DNA of 64,000 bases. Source: Gyrodactylus bullatarudis (taxonomy: Eukaryota; Platyhelminthes; Monogenea; Gyrodactylidea; Gyrodactylidae). Position numbers and translations under genes: made by a program. Location: positions 1 to 64,000 of the forward strand of contig SSNU01000073.1 of NCBI GenBank assembly GCA_012064415.1, read 5' to 3'. Shown one piece after another: positions 25,501-37,500 of the stretch; position 1 is the stretch's first letter, and every line of letters begins with the position of its first letter. The notes below the pieces were generated by a model. The model saw only the letters and a program-made list of their open reading frames with translations. It was not told the origin of the DNA and did not search any database.

Positions 25501-28500
25501 TTAGCTAGAGGATTTAATTTTAAATTAGATGACATACTGAAACCCAGGTCCGAAGTTAAGGAGACAATTTCTCCAGGAAGTAGAAGCGATTCCATGAGGG
25601 TTGCAGGGAGACCAGATGGGAGCATTATTTTGCATTTATCTCTATTAACATAGAGCCCCATCGTCTCAAGGGAATCTTTAAGAAGGGAGAAGTTATGATT
25701 TATTTTAATAATGTCCAAAGCATTATTTATTTTAAAGATGAATTTTAGATCATCAGCATATTTTAAAAGGACACCCTCAATATCCTTAGGAAGCTGAATG
25801 TCAGCGAAGCAAATATTAAAAAGAAGAGGGCCAATAGTGGAACCCTGGGGAACCCCAGAATTTATCTTGACGAGATTACTACTAGTGGCGTTGAAGGAAA
25901 CATATTGCATCCTTTTGGATAAAAAGTACATAGTGAGGTTTATTATAAAAGGGTTAATATTTAGTTCGATAAGTTTTTTTTTAATATAAGAAAATTTTAG
26001 TCTATCAAAAGCCTTGGATATATCAAGGTAATGGATTAATAAATAAGACTTTGATTTTAAAAGAGGGAGGGAATAATCAAGACAACTGAGTAGATTACTG
26101 GAGGTATTTCTGCCAGATAGAAAACCATGCTGAGAACAATCAGGGAAAGGCGTTGACAATGCGGACTTGATTTCAGTAGTTAAAAAACGGTCAATAATAG
26201 ATAGAAAGACATTTAGAGATGAGATAGGACGCAGATGAGAGAAATCAGAGTATTTTTTAATTTTAGGGATTGGAATAATTTTAACTATGAGCCAATCCTC
26301 AGGGATGAAACAATTACTAATACAAATATTGAAATAATTACATAAATTAATTAGGAAGTTATTGGAAAGGGAATTTAAAAGATTCAAGGAATTAAATTTA
26401 GAATCAATTCTATTAGGGTTTTTGCAATATTTAATAATGATTTTAAAGTCATCAACTGATATAACAGGAGGAACGGAATAAGTAGGGAGTACATTTATAA
26501 TTTCAGCATCATCAAAAGAAATTTCAAAATAAAGATTAATCTCGTTACAGAATTCCAGGTCCGGAAGCGAGGTAAAATTGTTAATGGATGAGGATTTCTT
26601 GATATTGAGAAGTTTTCTGAACTTAGACCAGCCCCTTTGGGGATAAGATCTAAGATCAGCCATAACTGAGTCTTCGAAAGCTTCGAGAGCAACAAAATCA
26701 ATATTAGTGGAGGAATTGAAGAACTTGAACGAGTTCTTGGTAATACGAGTTGATTCATTAAGAATCGAATAATATAAATCGCAATTAAACGAGTTTTTAG
26801 AAAATATAATTGAAGAAAATGTCTGAATGAGATCATTACACTTCTTATAGTCAACAGTTTTTTTTTCTAAGATAAAATTGAGAATGATTAAAGAAAATGA
26901 TATTATGATCTGAAAAGGGAACAGTACTTGGAAAGGCTTCATGGAAGACATTAGAAAAAATGAGATTCAGAATATTGGTGTTGCGAGTGGGTTTAGATAC
27001 GATTTGAACAAGGTTATGATTAAATAACAGTTCATCGAAAGAGGGAGGTATCACAGGGAAGGAGTTATCACAGGGAAAATTAAAGTCCCCGAGAAAGTCC
27101 ATTGGTTGGAATAATTGTATTCCTCGTCTGTGAATATTTATTGATTTTAAAGGAAAAGGATTATTAAAAGTTAGTTTCTAGGATCATGATCAGAAAAGGA
27201 GCTGGAATATACTGAATTGAATTTCAGTAAAACCACCACATTTTCGTGTAAAAGTTTAATTTCGATTTCTTGATCACTTTTATAGTCTGAAGAATCTCAG
27301 ATCTAAGACACCTCGATGATGTTCAGTTTATTAAAAATTTAATTGTGACAATCGTTTTAATTCTTAGACCTTGGGGCTAGAACTGTGACTGAGTGTGCGC
27401 TTAACCGTGTTGTTTATATATTTCCGTGCTATGCGCTCAGTGGCTACTCATGAGCTACGTAAGTTGAAAACCGATGCAAGGAGACTGTTTTACCACCGAG
27501 TACATTACAAAGTTATAACGGACTAAAATAACTCAAGCATGTCTATCTTTTCGAATCTTTCTTATAATCACCAATTGTAATGATTTTCATTTCTTTATTC
27601 AGTTTTAGTTTGAACACACATACTTTGGGCTTTATAATAAATGGTGCAGCACCTATCACTTACCAAGATTATATTCAATTATTTTGTTCTTGATGCATAG
27701 GTAATATATCCCACAGGTGGTATCCATAAGTAAACTAATCCATTACTAAATAAGACGAATCTGAGGGATATACCTAACTTAATCGACATGAATATGAGAG
27801 TTTACTAGTTTTACAAAAAACTCAATATTTTTCTCCGGATTTACAGAATATAATTTTTTGAGCCCAAAATTTTTATCGATTTCGAAGATTTGAAGCAGTT
27901 AACCCTTTCGGTGCCGATGGACATATATGTCCATCTATTTTAAACCTACATAATTTCGTTATTTTTCAATTTTTTACAAAGATTTTTTTTTCACTTAATT
28001 ATGAACTTTTTAACATTCTAATGATGTGTTTTTTTAACTATGTTCCATTTTTTTCTATTTCAAAATTGAAGATTTATTTAGAGAATTTTTTTTGATTTAT
28101 TGAAAATTTTTTTTATAAGTTTTCCATGGGAAAAACAATGTTTTTCATTTTATAATTTAGGTGACCAATAGAATTCAACCTTGACTTTATGATGAAGCTT
28201 TATTGGATTACGTAACTCGATGGTAGAAAGAGTTATTAACGTTCAAACTACAGGACATATATGTCCAAACGGCACTTAAAGGTATGGATAGTGAAGCAAC
28301 ATATAAAGAATCAAGAAAGGGAGATTTTTGGCAAGTTGTCTTAATTCCAGATGCTGAAAACTCTGATGAAGAATTAGAAGAGATTGAAGACCAAATTGAT
28401 TATTTATGCTCGGCTCTTCCCTTATTCAATGAAACTCCTCTACAGGAAACGGTCCAAACTGTACCGATTATCCAAAACATGAGAGATACAAGATTACATC

Positions 28501-31500
28501 CAAAAGTCAACATTACTTTCTCCCCAGATTAGATCAAACCGTTTGGGTCTTACTGGAAAATCTTTATTACAAGATAAAGATCTCAAGAAAAAAGGCAGAG
28601 GCAGCTACGATTTACTCTATTCGGAGTCTGAAAAACTTTACTTTCTAAGATGGTTTGACAACAAAGCTGTAACTTTCACTTCAACTTTTGCTGGTGCTGA
28701 GCCCATTTCAAATATTAAACGCTGGTGCTCCAAAAGCAGTAAAAGAATAGATGTACCCTATCCCGAAATCGTATCAGTTTATAACAAGTCAATGGGTGGT
28801 GTTGATCTATTCGATTCTTTCATGTCTAGATACCAGCCAAACCACAGAGCAAAAAATTGGTAAGACTTTTTTTATTAACAATTATTATTTTAGGTACTTT
28901 GCTATATTCCAATGGGTTCTATTTGCATCAATCGTTAACTCTTGGCTGCTTTACAAAAGAAATAATGACAAGGAAGACTGTCTTGATTTACTGAACTTCC
29001 AACTAAATTTATCAGATGATTTAATCAAACAAGGCTTCGCAGAAATGAAGAAGTTTAAAATTCCCGTATCTGAAGAAGAAGGATGTACCACTCGCTCAAG
29101 AAAAAGTCTTAGGAAAAGTAATGAATCAATGCTTCAATTGTCCTGTGAGTCAGTTGCTTCTATGAAACATCTCCCAGCCAGAGTTGAGAATCCCAATTCA
29201 CGCAAAGGCTGTTCAATCTGCAAAAGAAAGATATCTACCTATTGTATAACTTGTAACATGTTTTATTGTATTTCAAATGAAGAAAGCTGCTTTGTAATAG
29301 CTCACTCTTGAATAAATGCTGTTTATTCTGTATATTTTTGTTGATTTCATATAAAAATTAAACAGTTAAAAATTGTTACCCTTAAGGGCCGTTTGGACAT
29401 ATATGTCCATTAAAATATCTAGTGGAAGAAGTTGGAATTCAAAAATTTCGTTTTTCTAAATTTTATCAAAAAAAATTCTAAGAAACATGCAAAAAGAATT
29501 AGAAAGCTATCTTTATTGGTTTTCAAACGGCATCGAAAGGGTTAAGTGATGATACTTGGGATCAACATTAGACGAAGAATTCGAATTCACCTGCAGAAGT
29601 TCACTCAAATTCGTTATGGTTCGTTCTGTTTGCTCATTCCGTGTTAGATTTCAAAGAATTTTTTTTATTATGAATCCCGAGAGAAATATCGGATTTTCTT
29701 TTTTTGGAAAATATGTCTATATTGGAATGGTTATTATAATAGAGTTAGATGGTTGAGATAATGAAATTTATATGAATGTTGTTATATAAAATTATAGGTA
29801 AATCTAATAAGTAATTCATAAATCATTCTGGTTTTTAGTGAAGGTCTGGATACAAGAGAGTTTTAGTATAATCTAGTTTATTTCGAATATGTTGCATTAT
29901 AGATTTTAGACTCCTAGGGTTATCACAGTCATAGATTTTAAATTTATCGTTAATTAATTCATAGGAAGAGAGAAGAAAGGATTTTTTGTAAGATTGGTGT
30001 CTGAAATTGTAGTTATGCTCGATCGGAGAAGAGGTTAGGAGGAAGTTTTTTACTATAAAAGCATTTCTTCTGATCCAAAGAGGCTGAAGACCAGAGGCTA
30101 ATATCTGAGAGTTATAGAATTCTAAAAAGGGATAAAGCCAATATAGAAAACTACTTTGCATTTTTTCTCTCGTGCCTGAGAATTAATTAAGTTTAAAAAA
30201 CTAAGTTTTTGTGATGGTAGATGAATATTAGAAATTGAATAATTCTTCTCATTCATAAAAAAATAAGAGAATTGCAATTCAAACTATGAAGCATGCTTAA
30301 CAAAATGATTTGTTTGAAAATGATAAAATACATTTACAGTTTGACACTTGGAATGCGTTAGCAATGTTACTCTAGAGCTTATAACTAGGGCGGTCAAAAT
30401 GCTATTTTTGATACGTATGTTGCTGGAATTTTCATTCTTCTTGAGCATCAAGAACTGGTTTTGCTATGCAAAATCGAATAATATTTTTTACTTTTTTCTA
30501 AGCCCTTGTCAGATAAATGATAACATAAAAAAGTTCAGTGATCAGTGATCACACGTAGCATTTTCTGTTCGATCCAACCGAATAAATTATTTTTTATAAA
30601 TTTTTTAATAATTCTGTTATTTTTCTGAAAAAGGCTATTCTTTGACCGCCTATCTTATATCAAATTTGGGCGGCCTAGTTTTTAATTTCAATTCAGAGTC
30701 TATCAACGATAATTTCAGTACAGCAATTAAGCTGACTGTATGAAAACTTGAATTTTAAGCATTTAGAAAGGTTGCCCTACTGATGTATTTTATGAAACAA
30801 GTAGATGAGTCACATTTCAAGCAAAATTATTGCTTTAAATAAATGAAAAATTACTTTAACTGAAGATCGATTGACAAACAAATACTCATAATGATGCATA
30901 CCTTTTTCTTGGCATTTATAAACAGCTCCTAATTTTTTATAAAAGTTGAATATTCATTTTAATTTTTATTATAATATCCAAGTGGAAACAGTAAAATTGG
31001 AACAAGGCCAAATTTCTGTAAAAGAGAAGATTCTTTGACTAAACAAATACGCACCATCATATAGCTTATTTATTATTAATATTACCAAAAACAGTTTGAT
31101 AAAAAGTTATTTCGTTAGAATTGACTAAATTCACCTTAATTATTAAGAAATTCTAAATAAAAAGGGTTAAGGAGATGAAGTTTGACACTCTCCTATTGTC
31201 AAAAAAGCCTCAGCGACTTTGATTTATATGGTGATTCTGGAAAAAACTAAAAACTTATTAGTAATGAGTGAGATGTTCATTCGTTAAGAACTTACAAATA
31301 TTAATTTTATTGTGGAAAGAACGAAATAGCGAATTACGTAAAAACATAAAACTAACAAAGAATGGATTCTTCTGCTGAATTTTAATTGGTCGAGATTGAA
31401 AGTACTTGAACGAAGTATCCATTTTTAATAAAAATTGGAGTGTGCATTAAGAATATTTAGAATAAAAGGTAACTTACTAGAGCTGTGGTATTAGTTGTTG

Positions 31501-34500
31501 CAACGGAATCTTGTGTAGGAATTTCTTCTTTCTAGATTGAAAGATTACTGATTATTTTTGAGGAAAAATTTTAAAATCCCTATAATTAGAATCTTCGTAA
31601 TAACTCGCGGGAAAATTGATTTTGAAGGGAGAAGAATTCATCGAATTTATTGTTATTTCAATAAATTTAAAAAGGTCACTTATGAGATAAATTACTAAAC
31701 ACAATCTCAGATCTTCCAGAAAAAAGAATTGAAAGAGATAGATAAAGGGTTCTGTTACATCATACATTTTTAAAAGATTAAAACTCTGGATCTACTAACA
31801 TTTGCTTTGAATTGAACTTCATCAGGACCGGTCCAATACATAAACTCCTTATTTGTTAGAGCATTAGATCTAGCAACAACATCGAGGTATTTCTGAAATT
31901 GGAATTAAAATTAGTACATTATAGTCTCGTGAATAATGTTTAACTGAATGAATTACTTACCAAAACATTTTCTTTGACGTCTGAGAGAGCGGTTATCGAG
32001 ACAGCGAATCCACGGTTATTACACGCCATACGCAGGAGAATTTCTTCTTCCGTAGATTGTTGACCGATTAGATAAGTGAAAATGCGAACAGACTTCTATT
32101 TTTTCAAAAATAAACTCCATTAAAAGGTTTTTCCTTATTTACAAAGCTTAATAAATTATTCTTAGGTACTTGACAAAAAATCGTTACAATTAGACCTGAA
32201 ATAGAATTAAGACATAGAACTCAAAATTAGATTTAAGACTTACTTCTGGATTTAAATCATTCAGGAGGACATCAAATGATTCAGGGGCACTATCCGTTAT
32301 AATCATAATCTGTTGGTTGCAACCTTTGAACCTGGATGTTTGAATATTATTCTCCCACTAGAGAATATAAAAATTTAATTTCAACGAATTAAAATTTTTA
32401 CTTTATTTTTGCTACAAAATTCTCCAATGAATCTGTAAATTTAAATTAATATTTTATAAATTATTTTTACTTCTCATCGAGAATGCTTCATTCATACTTT
32501 AAGATCCTAAATTCTTCAAATCGCCGGTCATTTTTCAATGAATACGTAATCACTGAATTCAAAATTCAAAAGTTGGAAGAGAATATATTAAATCACTAAA
32601 TGTACATTTCTTAAAAATAATAAAATTTTAAAAAGTCGATGAAATAATTTAAAACTTCTCAAAGAAATAGTAAAAGAAACAGAATAAAATGTTAAATTTT
32701 ATCATTATTAAAGTATTGCCATTGATGATGCTTTATGAAATGAACATATGGCCTTAATATAAATCTTTATTCTAATTCTCAAAATAAAATGTAAGCTGGA
32801 TAAACACCAAAACTCTCTAATAAATAGCAGAAATGGAGAGAAAAGTGAAAGAGCTCAAATCGCCCAGGGTAGTTGAATGTTGTATGAGTAGTTTTTCTGA
32901 ACGCATGGATTTGGTTTGTATAAGTTAATAAAGAATTTCTTTCACCCATACATCTATGCTGTCATCTCCAGGATTTTAGTAAAGAATAGAAAAATTCGAA
33001 ATTGAAGCAGTATGATTTTCCTATTTAAGATTTCTTGTAACAGGTGTGTCTTTCTTCAAATGATCACTGGATCTTATAGAAAGTTTCCTTATAGTCCGTC
33101 CTATATACGAAGCCCCACAAGTGCATTGAAATTTATAAATCAATAGAGTATTTTCTTCAGGTTCAAGTGAATCCTTATGGATCAAACTGAATAATCTCTG
33201 TGTTTTAAATACAATTTTCAATTGTATATTATTGTAATGTTGATCGATGAGATAAACCAGTCTTTTCCTAGTATCATAACGAAAACTGTCACCTTTAAAA
33301 CTACGGTTCATAAAAACTGTAGTCTTCACAGCCTCATCTGTGTTGTTTGTTTAATAGCCTAAGATATCAGATCTATTAATGAATTTTTCCACAAATCTGG
33401 CTGGATAACCATTTTCCACTAAGCATAACTTTGAATTCTCTATCTCATTAGGCCATTCTTCTAGACTTGCTATTCTTTTAATCCTCTTGCCCAGACCAAT
33501 TACTAGACTTCTTTTGTGTGAAATAGGACTTACTTCTCCAAATAATCCAAAGGCTTTCCTCAAAGCAGACTCGTAGTTAGCTGTTGAGTTGGGACTAAAC
33601 TTGCTGACCGAATGAATCATTTTCTAAAAACAAAATTCCATCTACATTTTCTCATCTAAAAACTTTTGTTCAACTAACATATTTGTTTTGCTTTGTTCCT
33701 TGAATCATGGTACTATTCAATTGGGGATCAGCGAAATGAGCTTCATGATCAAACTATAAAAGAGAAGAAAAAATATTACCTCAGAGTTACATTAGCCTGG
33801 TAGATTGAATCATTTAAAAGATTTTGAGTTTTTATCTCTTGCATAACTTAAAGGAAAGGTGGTGACATCTTTGGAATCTGAAAAATATTTCAAATTAACT
33901 CTTCGTGACTCAATTTTTTAGATAATTTGTAAACATTGTATTAAAATAATTACACGCGTATTCCGAATCTGAATTCGGTTTTGAAAAGCCTGACTTTATC
34001 TTGGCTTTCTAAGCTATAAGCAGATGATTACATATTTGAGACAGAGAGTCATAGTTTGAGCCAAGTAGTTCTTCAGGGAGCTGGTCGGATACCATTTTAT
34101 TTAAAATGTGGTAATAGAAAACATTTACTATTGCGAAATTTCATGAAAATGTTTACTTCCACATAATCTCATCAGGGTCTGATTTATATTGAAATCCCCA
34201 TCTACTAGTAAGTAATTTAAAGTGAAATTTCGCCAATGAAAGGATTCATTTGGAAACTAATTGTTACGAACACTCAGTTAATGTCAAAAGGGATATCATA
34301 CAAATCTCATTCGATAAGACTACAAAACAACTTAGATATTGAAGATTCAAGGTAAAAATGAGATCGAAATTTATCCCATTTTCAAGAGACTCTTGATTGA
34401 TTTTATGTATAAAAATTATACCTTGTTCTAAATTAACTATTTGGCTTTTAAGGACATGAATTAAATCTTCTCTGAAAATTGATAAGCTTAATAATTTCGG

Positions 34501-37500
34501 TCAAAAAGGATCAACTATCAAAAAAGAATTATGAAAAAATGTTTTAAAATCATTGGAAAAAGTTTGTCTGAACATAGAGATCAAATATAACCTCTGATAT
34601 CGAAAGGTTTAACACTTAAAGGATTAACAAGGCGGATATAAAATATTGGAAATCATTGGTTAGAATTGATTGACTGAAGTTGAGAAGAAATCAGATTGGT
34701 TTAAGATTTTGACTTGGTAGCTTGATAAATTATAATTATTTTTCTTCAAGAGGTAAAGAAAGTATTCTAAGAATCATAAATTTATATTATAGTTTAAAGA
34801 AAGTGTTGTGTTCCATTTGGAGGAACAAATTTATCGAGATTTATAAAATTTGAGATGAAGTGAAGGAGTTAAATCTTGAATAGAACTTACCATTATGATG
34901 TTGAAAAAATCATTTTCAGTAAGAGTGTTGAGAATTTCTGCCATTGTAGCATTGCTTATGATGTTATTGAGACCTTTCATTGAACCACTCTTATCCATTA
35001 AGATGACCATCTCTTTTGGATATGATGAAGCGCCAAGGTACCTAATTTTAAAAAATACATTAAGACTTTTGAGTTAATTCCAATAACTAATATCAACTCC
35101 TAAAATAAAGAATCGTATTAATTATTATTACTGAAGTCAACACTCATAAGGAAGATAGGAGAACGAACGAATAATAAGTGATAAACGTTTTATTTCGCCG
35201 GGTCTCTTCAGACTTAATCCCTGGAAACAGGATCATCAAAAAATGAACACCTCCCCCTCCCTGAGTTCCTTTTTATCCAATGGAAGAGCAGAAAAATTTG
35301 CAATGTAATAGTATATAATCAGAGCCCGGGATTAAGTCTGAAGAGACCCGGCGAAATAAAACGTTTATCACTTATTATTCGTTCGTTCTCCTATCTTCCT
35401 TATGAGTGTTGACTCCAGAAATAATAATATACTTGATGAGGTTCGGCAACATTATCGTTCCAATCGTATTAATCTTAAATAATCTTCCATCAATCGTATA
35501 GCAACCAAAACTCCTAAAAACCTATACCTCCGCACCACTAGACAGACAATAAGAGGTAGACTTTCTTACTTTAGAATAAAAAAATATTTGGTTTCGCCAA
35601 TATCGTCGTAAACACAATGAACAACCTACATATCGGTTCGACATATCGAAATGTTGAGGAAATCAAACAGGATCTTGATAGACTCATTGAAAAGTTTAAT
35701 CGTCCCCACAGAACGTTGACATTGGTAACAATAAATGCTCGTGTGAATTCGGTGAGCATAACGGAATTCCGTGCGCTCATATCATTGCCACTTATATTCA
35801 TTTATCAAAACCTTTCGAGGATATGGTCGCGAAACATTTCAAAGTAAATGAAATGATCAAAAGGTACGGCAATGAATTGATCTACTGCGACATAAATGAA
35901 CTCGTGGAAACAGATCTCTCAGCGAGGACGGCCAAAGAAAAAGATACTCAGATCTGAGGCAGAAAAAATTTTGTGAACAATTCGTTGAATACATTTGGAT
36001 CCATTGACTTTTTCTCATGTTTTTTTCATAATCCCTTGAATTGAGAAATCTTGGCAACACGATATCAAGACAAAAACCAAGCAAACTTACATCACAATAG
36101 AGATTTAGAAAAAATTTAAAAATTTCATGACATTTTTTAAAAATATTCCGGCATTTTTCAAAATAGTCATGGCATTTTTCAAAATACCCCTGTCAACCAC
36201 TATTATTTCCCTAAATAATCCTAATTCCTCATTAGGGATGAATATTTCATTTTATTTTACCCAGGTCTCTCTTCGGCCTCTACTGCGGTTAAAATCTAAA
36301 TATTTTTGAAAAATCCCTTTGGATAAAATGAGAGCGATATATATTTTGCTAGAATCTCAAAAAAAAACTTTTTAAAAGAACAAGTTTACTTCTTACTGGA
36401 ATTTTATACAATTATTTCGTTCTAGGTGCTTAGGTAATATATCCCTCAGGTTCGTCTTATTTACTAATGGATTAGTCCATTTTACAGAATGTTACAGCTT
36501 GCAAATGAATCCTATAGTGACTAGTACGAAAAAAACTCATTTAGAAATAATCTTTGGGTTGACATATACAAACATTTTTTCCTCTCTTGGACTTGACTCA
36601 AGTCACTTGAGCCTGCATACTGACAAGTCCAACGAAACGAAATAAGTTTAGATAAACTTTGTAAGTATATAGGACCTGCACTATCAAAATTTAATATAAA
36701 TTAGAAAGGGGTCCTCTAATCCATAATTATTTACTTAATTAATTAAGAATCCAATCAGGTTAAATAATTTCCCCTCAACTATGGTGCATAAATGGATATT
36801 TGAACTAATCAATAAAATGTTAAAAGAAGTACTTTTCATGTGCAAATACATTATATTTTAATGTGAAAAGTAAAATACTGTATGATCTTCACTAGATTTT
36901 ACCTAAGTACTTTACAAAGATTGTCCACTTTATGGAAGAGAAATTTCGAAATTTTATTCTTAGAGAATTCTATCCTGAATCGGATAATGTGTTCTCGAAA
37001 CGAGTAAAAATCTCTATGCTGCTAAGTGTATTATAATGCACTTATCATATGTATGATAACTTGGTTTTTGATTGGTTTCCAAGATAATCTTTTGCTAACA
37101 GAAAAACAGGCCTTTACCCATACATCTATGCTATCATCCCCAGGGTTTTTGTATAAAACGGAAAAATTTGAAATTGAAGCTGCGTGGTTTTCTTGCTTAA
37201 GATGTCTAGTAACCGCGGTATCCTTATGTAGATGATCATTCGATCTTGTAGACAATTTCCTAATAGTTCTTCCTATGTAAGAAGCTCCACAATCACACTG
37301 GAATTGATAAACTAATAGAGTCTTCTCTTCAGGCTTGAGTAAATCCTTATGAATCAAACTGAACAATCTCTGTGTTTTGAATACAATTTTCAATTGTATA
37401 TTATTATAATTTTGATCTATGAGACTATTAATTCTTCTTTTTATATCATTACTGAAACCATCTCCTTTGAAGTTAAGTTTCATGAAAATAGTAATTTTAT

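Noticed and set aside
25468..25989. Plus-strand open frames opposite the LINE
   Set aside because: Antisense shadows of the LINE reverse transcriptase; the same shadow appears opposite the 21.4 kb LINE copy.
35119..35431. CRISPR-like or tandem array interpretation of repeated GGGTCTCTTCAGAC sequence
   Set aside because: There are only two copies in opposite orientation forming one inverted repeat, and the genome is eukaryotic.
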